Positions 24,037 through 30,277 of a stretch of DNA of 30,277 nucleotides are shown one piece after another; position 1 is the first letter of the stretch, and the number at the start of each line of letters is the position of its first letter. The stretch comes from Candidatus Bathyarchaeota archaeon (GTDB lineage Archaea; Thermoproteota; Bathyarchaeia; 40CM-2-53-6): assembly GCA_005884605.1 (NCBI GenBank), contig VBBE01000022.1, positions 1 to 30,277 of the forward strand, read 5' to 3'. A model generated the notes under the pieces. That model did no database searches. It was not told the origin of the DNA and saw only the letters and a list, made by a program, of their open reading frames with translations. Position numbers and translations under genes: made by a program.

Positions 24037-25380
24037 CTAGTTGTTCTCCAGAGAGCTTCTGATCAACTTACCCGCCTGTTTCCTGACCTTCCAATCTACT
24101 AGGACTAGGACAGAGGATGTTATAGTGAGGACGCCGAACATGTTGATGTTACTTGAGCGAAGGGCATCGCTGATTCTCGCGACGAGTCCGGGTGTTTCCT
24201 CGAGGCCAACTCCTTTGATTGTGATGAGGGCCATTCCCATCCTTGCTGCAATCGCAAGACCGTGAGGGTCCTTAGCGACTATATCATGGAGTCTGGATAT
24301 TTGCCGTCGTAAGCTTTGCGTCTGGCTAAGGTAGAGTATCGCGCTATCCCTGTCCTGTGAGATGGCGACCAGATTCGTTCTAATGATCGCTGTGACTTTC
24401 CGCATGAGTTCGGGATTCTGGGGTAGGTCTCTTCCTACCAGGGTGATGGAGGTGACTGGGTCTGGATTGTGGATTCTTACTTCCAGTTCGGGCGGGGGTC
24501 CGCCTGTGATCTGTGTTCCATGTGCGTCGAGTCTTCCTGCTGCGTTGGGTACGACCCGGATGTTGATCGCTGGGTCTTTGTATCGTAGCGCTTTTCGATG
24601 GATGAATTTTGTTCCGCTGTCGGCGATTCCGATCAATGTTTTCATCTCGATGGTTCTGAGAACGTGCGCTCCACCGACAATGTCGGGGTCGCCTGTGAGG
24701 ATTCCTGGAGCGCTGGTTACTAGGACAACCTCGTCTCCTCCGAGTGCGGTGGCAATGAGGAGTGCGGTGGTGTCGCTTCCTCCGCGTCCCAGGGTGCTAA
24801 TCCTTCCGTCTCTAGTCCGGCCTATGAAGCCACCGATGACCGGGACGATTCCGTCTTCTACGACTGGTTTCACATATTTTTGTATTCGTTGAATGCTCGC
24901 TGTTCTCAACGGGTTTGCGTTTGAAAAGTCACGGTCCGTTATGATTGGCCAGTCTCGATCTGAAGGGTCGAAGTAGCGGGCCTGTATCCCGCGTGATTTC
25001 AGTGATGCTGCAAAGATCCTGGCGCTGGTTCTCTCGCCCATCGCGAGAATATCGTCTCTATCGGTTTCTACTATTCCCGCGCCATGGTTTGTGAGGTCGA
25101 GAAGCTCGTCAGTGGTTCTTCCGACGGCGCTGACCACTACGACGAGTCTGTTTCCTTTGGAGTATTCCCTTGCGACCGATTCTGCTGCCAGATTGATTTT
25201 TTTCCCGTTCGATAGACTGGACCCGCCGAATTTCGCGATAATCAGGCGGCGGCGTTGACGCCTTCGAAGAGACTTGTTCGGTCGGTATCTTATCTTGGTC
25301 GCTAATGTTAGAGTCTGATTCTGGTGCTTAGACCTGGATGAGGGTCTCGGGAGCGGGCTTATGCCAGTAAAGATGACCAC
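24037..25380 (-). CDS. lysC: Aspartate kinase with C-terminal ACT domains
   Basis: Phosphorylates L-aspartate, the entry step for the whole cluster. The kinase core begins at LIIAKFGGSSLSNGKKI (46-62). It continues with VVVSAVGRTTDELLDL, ILAMGERTSARIFAASL, GGFIGRTRDGRISTLGRGGS with the ATP-binding GRGGSD, and TSAPGILTGDPDIV. Two ACT modules fill residues ~310-447 (VTSITLVGRDLPQNPELMRK; ALITIKGVGLEETPGLVARI), so allosteric amino acid feedback is likely. The first 45 residues form a very basic extension not typical of the family. Start GTG 25380 is the only canonical in-frame start before the core and lies ~28 bases from a TATA-like element, which fits a leaderless transcript. It heads the cluster. 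Confidence 0.94.
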   Translation of the reverse strand: MVIFTGISPLPRPSSRSKHQNQTLTLATKIRYRPNKSLRRRQRRRLIIAKFGGSSLSNGKKINLAAESVAREYSKGNRLVVVVSAVGRTTDELLDLTNHGAGIVETDRDDILAMGERTSARIFAASLKSRGIQARYFDPSDRDWPIITDRDFSNANPLRTASIQRIQKYVKPVVEDGIVPVIGGFIGRTRDGRISTLGRGGSDTTALLIATALGGDEVVLVTSAPGILTGDPDIVGGAHVLRTIEMKTLIGIADSGTKFIHRKALRYKDPAINIRVVPNAAGRLDAHGTQITGGPPPELEVRIHNPDPVTSITLVGRDLPQNPELMRKVTAIIRTNLVAISQDRDSAILYLSQTQSLRRQISRLHDIVAKDPHGLAIAARMGMALITIKGVGLEETPGLVARISDALRSSNINMFGVLTITSSVLVLVDWKVRKQAGKLIRSSLENN

Positions 25381-25403
25381 CCATCCCCGTTCACACCAGA
25401 GAT

Positions 25404-25412
25404 ATCTTTTAG
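25404..25412 (-). promoter_or_regulatory. TATA-like element of the aspartate/aromatic cluster
   Basis: The minus strand reads CTAAAAGAT, centred about 28 bases before GTG 25380. This spacing suits an archaeal TATA box for a leaderless lysC transcript. An AGATATCT palindrome overlaps it. A second AT-rich stretch (CTAAATAAG, near 25424-25432) is an alternative. It would be the main promoter for the 16.4 kb cluster. Confidence 0.5.
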
Positions 25413-25527
25413 TTGTCCCGCCCGCTTATTTAGCGTTATGGAATGAGGTTCTTCGATCCCTTCTTCATCCTTAGGGGAAAAGACGCGGGTGGGAACTGGA
25501 CCTAGAGCGGGCTATCGTAGAGATAAT

Positions 25528-26040
25528 CTAGCTTGCTCCGATTATCATCAGGATTAGGGCGACTCCGAGGAGGGCGACTCCTAGTCGTCCGGCCATTCCC
25601 ATCCTCCGTTGCAACCTCGCGATTTGCGCCAATGTTGGGTCTTGAGCGGCTTGTTGTGCTTGTGGTTTGGGACCTTGTTTTACGAGTGATATGAGTTTCC
25701 GGCCTGAGGGAACTAGGATTCCAAGTGCAATTATGAGGACGATAAGGCCGAGCAGGGCGCCTGCTTGAATGTAGACGAGTCCAGGGAAACTTGAGGCGGG
25801 AGAAGTTGCGAAGTAGTACCCGTAGAGAATGAGTCCGGCTATTATTGCGAGTATTGAGCTTCCGGTGATGAAGCTGAGGTATCTTGGCAGCGCGGACAGG
25901 ATGAATTCAGCTCTGGAAGCCGGAGACATTTTCGAGAGCGAGGGAATGATGACGGAGACGAAGAGTGCGGCTCCTCCCATCCAAGCAACTATTGCTCCAA
26001 TGTGGAGGATTAGGAGAACGAGGAATAGTGCTTCCGCCAT
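25528..26040 (-). CDS. Four-helix membrane protein, CopD/DUF-like
   Basis: A 170-aa integral membrane protein. Hydrophobic segments lie at about 4-27 (FLVLLILHIGAIVAWMGGAA), 52-74, 86-110 and 148-168, with a basic, glutamine-rich loop (KQGPKPQAQQAAQD) before the last. The first helix carries HIGAIVAWMGG, a pattern of an early histidine and WxGG seen in CopD-like and related small membrane protein families that are often linked to copper or haem. Only this resemblance supports the name; no metal-binding cluster beyond the single histidine is seen. The start is ATG at 26040. It is transcribed on the same strand as the aromatic cluster but 147 bases upstream of it, with a TATA-like element between them, so it is probably a separate unit. 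The function is unknown. Confidence 0.75.
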   Translation of the reverse strand: MAEALFLVLLILHIGAIVAWMGGAALFVSVIIPSLSKMSPASRAEFILSALPRYLSFITGSSILAIIAGLILYGYYFATSPASSFPGLVYIQAGALLGLIVLIIALGILVPSGRKLISLVKQGPKPQAQQAAQDPTLAQIARLQRRMGMAGRLGVALLGVALILMIIGAS

Positions 26041-26384
26041 ATGCTCGAACCAGTTCGAGGTTGACGGTTCTGATTATTATGGTGTACTATTCCGTTCTCG
26101 ACTCTACCCTTTTCCGTAGAAAACATAGAATAGCGAGAATTGCTGAATCAGAAATTGGAATCGCTATGAGAAATTAGGTCCTAAAAATCGCTCTTTGAAA
26201 CCCGTTACGAAACGACCTCTGAAACTGGCTCCTGAAATCGCTCTTGAAAACGGTCTGAAATCACATCTTAACAAGCAACCGCGATTTTTCGGGCACCCCC
26301 CGGGGCCTACTCGAGTCTCGCGCCGCCCCTCACGCTCCGTTCAAGAACTCTTAATGCCAACCCAACCGACTATTTCATTTATCC
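26041..26384. other. Divergent intergenic region upstream of glmS
   Basis: This gap separates two divergently transcribed genes. Its left part (26060-26180) is AT-rich; ATAATAAT on the minus strand near 26072-26082 may be the TATA box of the membrane protein gene. The centre carries a degenerate 12-bp tandem array (see 26197-26268). The right part is GC-rich, with a CCCCCCGGGG stretch near 26296. A weak TATA-like CTTAATG (26350-26356) lies about 32 bases before the glmS start. No small gene is convincing; an open frame starting at 26195 is a by-product of the repeat. Confidence 0.5.
26197..26268 (+). repeat. Degenerate ~12-bp tandem repeat, six units
   Basis: GAAA recurs at 26197, 26209, 26221, 26234, 26246 and 26257, so the spacing is 12, 12, 13, 12 and 11 bases. 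The units resemble GAAAC/T-N3-CTCT (for example GAAACGACCTCT, GAAATCGCTCTT). Looser GAAA or AAAA echoes at 26170 and 26183 extend it leftward. The array lies 120-190 bases before glmS. It may be a multi-site operator, a DNA curvature element or a decayed minisatellite. Confidence 0.6.
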
Positions 26385-28211
26385 TTGTGTGGAATATTCG
26401 GCTGCGTACTCCACGACGGCAAAGAAGCCGCCCCGCTCATCCACTCAGCCCTCAAAAGGCTAGAATATCGAGGCTACGACTCCGTCGGAGAAGTAACAAT
26501 CGCAAATGGAACGCTCACAATAAAGAAGGACAGCGGACGACTCGACGAGGTCCACGCCAAATACAACCTCGACCTCCTGCCCGGACCTGTAGGAGTTGGA
26601 CACACCCGCTGGGCAACACACGGCCGCCCGGTCAAGGAAAACTCTCACCCGTTGGTTGACTGCAAATCCCGAATCGCTGTCGTGCATAATGGTATCATAG
26701 AAAACTATCTGGACCTCAAACGCGAACTCGAAACCAAAGGCCACCGGTTCCTCTCACGAACGGACACTGAGGTCGTCCCGCACATGGTTGAAGAATATCT
26801 CAGCCAGGGGCTCAGTCTCGAAGAAGCATTCCGGAAAACCATCAACCGACTAGAAGGAGCCTACTCCATCGTCCTAACAAGTGTCGAGAAACCGAAGACA
26901 ATTCTGTGCGCCCGCCAAGAAAGCCCCCTAGTCCTCGGACTCGGAGACGGAGAATACTACTGCGGCAGCGACATAGCCGCCTTCCTCCCCCTAACTCGAA
27001 AAGCGTTGATCCTTGAGGAAGGAGAAATGGCCGTTCTCGACCCGAACGGGATCAAGATCCTCAAGGCGAAGAACGGGGTGGCGGTAAAACGAGATCCTAT
27101 CACGATAACATGGGATCCAGAGTCCGCCAAGAAACAGGGCTTTCGACATTTCATGCTCAAGGAGATCCACGAGCAAGTCCATACGATAAGGGACGCGATG
27201 AGAACTCACGAGATCTACTATGATCTTCTCGCTAGCAAGCTGATGCAAGCCGATAAGGTGTTCATTGTCGCCTGCGGAACCTCATACCACGCCGGTCTCG
27301 TTGGAGGGCAAGCTCTCATGAAACTTGCAGGAATGAACGCGAGGGTCGTGATCGCATCCGAGTTCTCAGACGAAGCCCTCGACCTCGTCGACTCCAAGAC
27401 AGCAATCCTCGCAGTAAGCCAGTCAGGCGAGACCATGGACACTCTCAACGCGGTCAGAGATGCGAAAGCAAAGGGAGCATCCATTGTTAGCGTAACAAAC
27501 GTCCTAGGCTCGACGCTGATGCGACTGTCCGACGTATACATTGGACAGAACTCGGGACCCGAGATTGGTGTCGCGGCAACAAAGACGTTCACCTCGCAAG
27601 TCACTGTTCTCCTCCGGCTAGCGATCGCGATCGGCAGAAAGAAGGGCGAGGTCTCGTCCAAAGAGATCAGCGAGCTGGAAGATGCCCTTCACCGGACCCC
27701 TGCCCTGATCCAGAACCTGCTCAATACAAAGGTGGAGGATGTGAAGAAGATTGCCGAGAGCTGGAGCGGTGCATCGAGCATTTGTTTTCTCGGGAGAGGA
27801 ATCAACGTGCCAACATCCTTGGAAGGACGATTGAAACTGCTAGAGCTTAGTTACATTCCAGCGATGGCGTACCCTGCGGGCGAGAGCAAGCACGGCTTCA
27901 TCGCGCTCATCGAAGAAGGATTCCCAGTTGTATTTGTTGCTCCGAAGGACGAGACGCACAAGAAAATTATCGGTAACATCATGGAGATGAAGGCTCGCGG
28001 AGCAAGAATAATCTCGATCATAGAAGAGGGAGACGCGGAGGTCAGAAACCTATCCGACGACGTAATAGAAATACCCGATTCCCTCCCATCGCTCGCTACC
28101 CCTATCGCCTATGTCGTTCCGCTACAACTCCTGGCCTACTACATGTCAGTAATTCTGGGCCATGACCCCGACTATCCCAGAAACCTGGCCAAGAGCGTCA
28201 CCGTAGAATAG
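26385..28211 (+). CDS. glmS: Glutamine-fructose-6-phosphate aminotransferase
   Basis: GlmS makes glucosamine 6-phosphate from fructose 6-phosphate and glutamine, the entry to amino sugars for N-glycans and the cell surface. The 608-aa protein has the N-terminal nucleophile C2 directly after the start (CGIFGC). It continues with LEYRGYDSVG, the glutamine-site motif HTRWATHGRP, HNGIIENY and RTDTEVVPHMVEEY. The first SIS domain shows ACGTSYHAGLVG, SQSGETMDTL and GVAATKTFTSQ. The second has FLGRG, LKLLELSYIPAMAYPAGESKH and the C-terminal DYPRNLAKSVTVE. The start is TTG at 26385, required to place the cysteine second. No ribosome-binding site is seen, so the transcript may be leaderless. No glmS ribozyme is expected or seen. 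Confidence 0.96.
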   Translation: MCGIFGCVLHDGKEAAPLIHSALKRLEYRGYDSVGEVTIANGTLTIKKDSGRLDEVHAKYNLDLLPGPVGVGHTRWATHGRPVKENSHPLVDCKSRIAVVHNGIIENYLDLKRELETKGHRFLSRTDTEVVPHMVEEYLSQGLSLEEAFRKTINRLEGAYSIVLTSVEKPKTILCARQESPLVLGLGDGEYYCGSDIAAFLPLTRKALILEEGEMAVLDPNGIKILKAKNGVAVKRDPITITWDPESAKKQGFRHFMLKEIHEQVHTIRDAMRTHEIYYDLLASKLMQADKVFIVACGTSYHAGLVGGQALMKLAGMNARVVIASEFSDEALDLVDSKTAILAVSQSGETMDTLNAVRDAKAKGASIVSVTNVLGSTLMRLSDVYIGQNSGPEIGVAATKTFTSQVTVLLRLAIAIGRKKGEVSSKEISELEDALHRTPALIQNLLNTKVEDVKKIAESWSGASSICFLGRGINVPTSLEGRLKLLELSYIPAMAYPAGESKHGFIALIEEGFPVVFVAPKDETHKKIIGNIMEMKARGARIISIIEEGDAEVRNLSDDVIEIPDSLPSLATPIAYVVPLQLLAYYMSVILGHDPDYPRNLAKSVTVE

Positions 28212-28230
28212 TCACGTCAAGGTCCCCTTG

Positions 28231-28629
28231 ATGGACGCCGCTGAAGAACAGCGAATGCTAGAAGAGAAGGTCGGCAAGGCCTTGGATGAGGCAAGGACCA
28301 AGCTCGACATCGCTATGGAACATCTCTCGAAAGGTGGAACTGACTCCGAGAAGAAGGTCTGGCTTGCGGAGGAGGCATCCGAATACAGCAGTCTCCTCTA
28401 CTCTCTCACCTACGGTCTTGAGGACGAGGATCCCCCTGTACCTGTGAGGAAGAGGAACGCTGAGCCCATTCCCTTGGTCAAGGAATCATCGGAATACCTA
28501 CGGCGCGCGACAGAGCTTCGCGGCAAATCACCCCTTGAAGGGTACCGATATCTCAGGACAGCAGTCTACAAGCTCAGACAAGCTCACCACATTCTCGAAA
28601 AAGCTGGTAGAGGAAGTGCTAGTCTTTAA
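28231..28629 (+). CDS. Small helical hypothetical protein
   Basis: A 132-aa soluble protein that I do not recognise. It is rich in Glu, Lys, Leu and Ala, with long amphipathic helices at about residues 5-35 (QRMLEEKVGKALDEARTKLD), 44-62 and 85-128 (KESSEYLRRATELRGKSPLE and YRYLRTAVYKLRQAHHILEK). The pattern resembles a helical-hairpin or TPR-like adaptor. The start is set at ATG 28231; a TTG one codon earlier is possible. It begins 19 bases after glmS and ends 43 bases before the cofD remnant, so it is probably co-transcribed with glmS. Codon use and composition resemble its neighbours. There is no catalytic motif, signal peptide or membrane segment. Confidence 0.65.
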   Translation: MDAAEEQRMLEEKVGKALDEARTKLDIAMEHLSKGGTDSEKKVWLAEEASEYSSLLYSLTYGLEDEDPPVPVRKRNAEPIPLVKESSEYLRRATELRGKSPLEGYRYLRTAVYKLRQAHHILEKAGRGSASL

Positions 28630-28672
28630 CTAGGGGCTGGGCGGGCGCAAGCCCTCTCGCAGGCGCTTCACG

Positions 28673-29436
28673 ATGTTCCGATCAGTGGTATGTCTCGCAG
28701 GCGGGGTTGGCGCAGCACGTTTCTTGGACGGGCTTGCGCAAGTCTATCCGCCGGAAAAGGTAACGGCAATCGTCAACACAGGAGACGATCTTGACTACCT
28801 CGGCGTCCACATCAGCCCGGACATTGACATTGTGACCTATACGCTCGCAGGAATTGTTGACACGGGAAAAGCGTGAAGGTCAAAATCCTGCCGATGACTG
28901 ACCAGATGGTGGCCACCAAGATCAAGACCTCTGCCGGACTCTTGGATTTCCAGGAGTATTTTGTCAAGAGAAGATTCGAGGATAATGTAGAAGATGTAAG
29001 CTACGAGGGAGCGAGCATCGCGACGCCTGCGCCGGGCGTGGTGGAATCCTTAGAAAAATCGGAGGTCATCATCCTCTGCCCCAGCAACCCCATTCTCAGC
29101 ATTGGACCAATCCTCGCCGTCCCCGGAATTCGTAACGCTCTAGCGAAGGCCAAGGGCCGGATTCTCGGTATCAGTCCAATCGTTGGTGGAAGATCGATAA
29201 AGGGTCCGTTAGATCGTATCATGCGCCACTTGGGTTTGGAGGTTTCTCCCCTCGGAGTCGCCCAGCTCTACAAGGGACTCTTGAGAGGCTTCGTTATCGA
29301 TGATCTCGACAAGGCCGCTACCTCTAAGATTAACGACCTTGGAATGAAGGTCGCCTCAACCCAGACAATAATGGACTCATCCGCAGCAAGGGCCAGGTTG
29401 GCCGAGGATACCTTGAAGCTGGCGGAGACGCTTTGA
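28673..29436 (+). pseudogene. cofD: 2-phospho-L-lactate transferase (CofD) with internal deletion and frameshift
   Basis: CofD moves the phospholactyl (or phosphoenolpyruvyl) group to Fo in coenzyme F420 synthesis. The N-terminal piece (28673-28876, 67 codons) has CLAGGVGAARFLDGL, VNTGDDLDYLGVHISPDID and TYTLAGIVD, then reads TGKA and TGA. The C-terminal piece (GTG 28873 to 29436, 187 aa) starts at VKVKILPMTD, with LDFQEYFVKRR, PSNPILSIGPILAVPG and GISPIVGGRSIKGP. Intact relatives have about 60 further residues between these pieces, including a GW(G) segment and the conserved GDRD motif; both are absent. The pieces meet in a GTGA overlap. The gene is therefore probably inactive, unless the gap is an assembly error. 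It ends in a TTGA overlap with cofC. Confidence 0.85.
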
Positions 29437-30101
29437 CAAGAGATTTCGCAATTATCCCGGTCAAAGGGTTGCTTGAGAGCAAGGGCAGGCTTTCCCGCTC
29501 CCTAGAATCCCGAGACAAGAAAAAGCTCATTCTCGCCATGCTGAAAGATGTGTTGACCTCAGTCGAGGACTCTGAACTGTTCAGCAGAGTCCTAGTTGTT
29601 TCCCCTGACCCAAACGTCAAGGCGGAAGCGAATTTGCCTGATGGATCATTTCTTCACCAAGAGGGACAAGGGCTTAACGCTGGCGTTCGCCAATCAACGC
29701 TCTTTGCGACTCACGAGAAGGCGTCGTCCGTTGCCGTTCTGTTGGCGGACATCCCGTTGGTGCAAGAACGGGATTTGAAGGAGCTGTACTCTGTGGCGGA
29801 CATAGTCCCAAGAGTTGTCTTGTCCCCTTCGCTAAAGGGAGGGACCAATGTAATCGTGCGAGAGCCTCCTGGCATTATCTCGCCCGCGTATGGGAGATGG
29901 AGCTATAGTACCCATCTTAGAGCAGCACAAAAGACAGGACTCGCTGTTTACTCTGTCTCAAACCCCCGTTTATCCTTCGACATCGACACCCCTGAAGACT
30001 TGATCACGATGGTAGGAAGAGATCCTCATGGAAAGACGCATACGGCTCGATTTCTTCAGGAGATGACACCACCTCACGTTTTGGCGCGAACCTCCAAGTA
30101 G
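29433..30101 (+). CDS. cofC: 2-phospho-L-lactate guanylyltransferase
   Basis: CofC activates 2-phospho-L-lactate (or phosphoenolpyruvate) with GTP, giving the substrate of CofD in F420 biosynthesis. The 222-aa protein has the nucleotidyltransferase fold: IIPVKGLLESKGRLS (8-22), LVVSPDP, GQGLNAGVRQS, LLADIPLVQERDL with the metal-binding aspartate, SPSLKGGTNVIV, and the C-terminal SFDIDTPEDL. The start is TTG at 29433, overlapping the cofD stop as TTGA. The length and every motif look normal, in contrast to the damaged partner gene beside it. A 70-base intergenic region follows. Confidence 0.93.
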   Translation: MTRDFAIIPVKGLLESKGRLSRSLESRDKKKLILAMLKDVLTSVEDSELFSRVLVVSPDPNVKAEANLPDGSFLHQEGQGLNAGVRQSTLFATHEKASSVAVLLADIPLVQERDLKELYSVADIVPRVVLSPSLKGGTNVIVREPPGIISPAYGRWSYSTHLRAAQKTGLAVYSVSNPRLSFDIDTPEDLITMVGRDPHGKTHTARFLQEMTPPHVLARTSK

Positions 30102-30110
30102 AGCGGGTCA

Positions 30111-30150
30111 GAGTTGCAACTCAATTGTGAGTAGAAACTCTTTTATGAGT
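30111..30150 (+). promoter_or_regulatory. TATA promoter overlapped by repeated ACTC-N6-GAGT palindromes
   Basis: Two copies of ACTC-N6-GAGT occur at 30119-30132 (spacer AATTGT) and 30137-30150 (spacer TTTTAT), centred 18 bases apart. The second spacer is the TATA box, TTTTAT at 30141-30146, about 28 bases before ATG 30173. A perfect 12-base palindrome, GAGTTGCAACTC (30111-30122), shares the first ACTC. This fits a repressor operator covering the TATA element of a leaderless gene. Confidence 0.65.
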
Positions 30151-30172
30151 ACAACCTCGCGCGCCTGCTGAA

Positions 30173-30277
30173 ATGCGCTCAACGAATGCCAACATCAAGC
30201 CAACAGTCGTAATCGCAGGGGCCGCAACCTTCGGCGCACTCGCGGCACTAATCTCGTTGCTCGCTCCACCGGTGATT
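30173..30277 (+). CDS. Membrane protein, N-terminus only (runs off the window)
   Basis: The first 35 codons of a gene cut by the window edge. ATG 30173 lies at leaderless distance from a TATA box. The product starts with a short polar stretch (MRSTNANIKPT) and then a long hydrophobic helix (VVIAGAATFGALAALISLLA) ending in proline-rich PPVI. This resembles the start of an S-component of an ECF-type vitamin transporter, whose first helix often reads alike and is followed by a proline-phenylalanine turn. The resemblance is weak, and other polytopic membrane proteins are equally possible. The operator at its promoter suggests that its expression is controlled. Confidence 0.55.
   Translation, partial: MRSTNANIKPTVVIAGAATFGALAALISLLAPPVI

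Noticed and set aside
26195..26659. 154-codon + strand frame overlapping the start of glmS
   Set aside because: It is generated by the 12-bp repeat and by a shadow frame of glmS; the encoded sequence is low complexity and lacks a start context.
1..30277. CRISPR array, insertion sequence or prophage genes
   Set aside because: No regular spaced direct repeats, transposase motifs or terminal inverted repeats were seen; the only tandem array is the degenerate 12-bp repeat before glmS.

Overview
The window is archaeal chromosomal DNA. The evidence is the archaeal-only tRNA amidotransferase pair GatD/GatE, a GHMP-type shikimate kinase, the aspartate-semialdehyde route into 3-dehydroquinate (ADH synthase plus type II dehydroquinate synthase), stand-alone Elp3, F420 genes, TATA-box promoters close to start codons, and many TTG/GTG starts. 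A TACK lineage (Nitrososphaeria or Bathyarchaeia-like) is my best guess, but this is inference from gene content and not a placement.

Layout. 1-3550 (+ strand) is loosely packed: a free-standing LAGLIDADG homing endonuclease flanked by gene-free DNA, a small two-helix membrane protein, a membrane-anchored family 2 glycosyltransferase and a hairpin-rich gap. 3551-8929 (+) is a translation-linked block: elp3, gatD, gatE and an Lrp/AsnC regulator. 8988-25380 (-) is one tightly packed 16.4 kb supercluster: lysC, asd, aroA', aroB', aroD, aroE, aroK, aroA, aroC, aroQ-tyrA, trpE, trpG, trpD, trpC, trpB, trpA, then a decayed PH-like gene. 25528-26040 (-) is a small polytopic membrane protein. 26385-30101 (+) holds glmS, a small helical protein, an internally deleted cofD and cofC. 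A membrane protein gene with an operator-like promoter begins at 30173 and runs off the end.

How it works together. The minus-strand cluster runs from L-aspartate through aspartate semialdehyde to 3-dehydroquinate, shikimate and chorismate, then branches to tryptophan and, via chorismate mutase/prephenate dehydrogenase, toward tyrosine. Most junctions overlap by 4 nt or lie within a few bases, so translational coupling is expected. A TATA box fused to the tyrA stop codon suggests separate control of the trp half. trpF and a prephenate dehydratase are not in the window.

Oddities. gatE has no canonical start codon (ATA fits homology) and trpE has none in its N-terminal part. The gene after trpA is broken by a stop and two frame changes. 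cofD lacks about 60 central codons. Four junctions share a TTGA start/stop overlap. A degenerate 12-bp repeat lies upstream of glmS. Two ACTC-N6-GAGT palindromes sit at the last promoter, one on its TATA box. The clustered lesions could partly be sequencing or assembly errors. No tRNA, rRNA, CRISPR array or insertion sequence was recognised.
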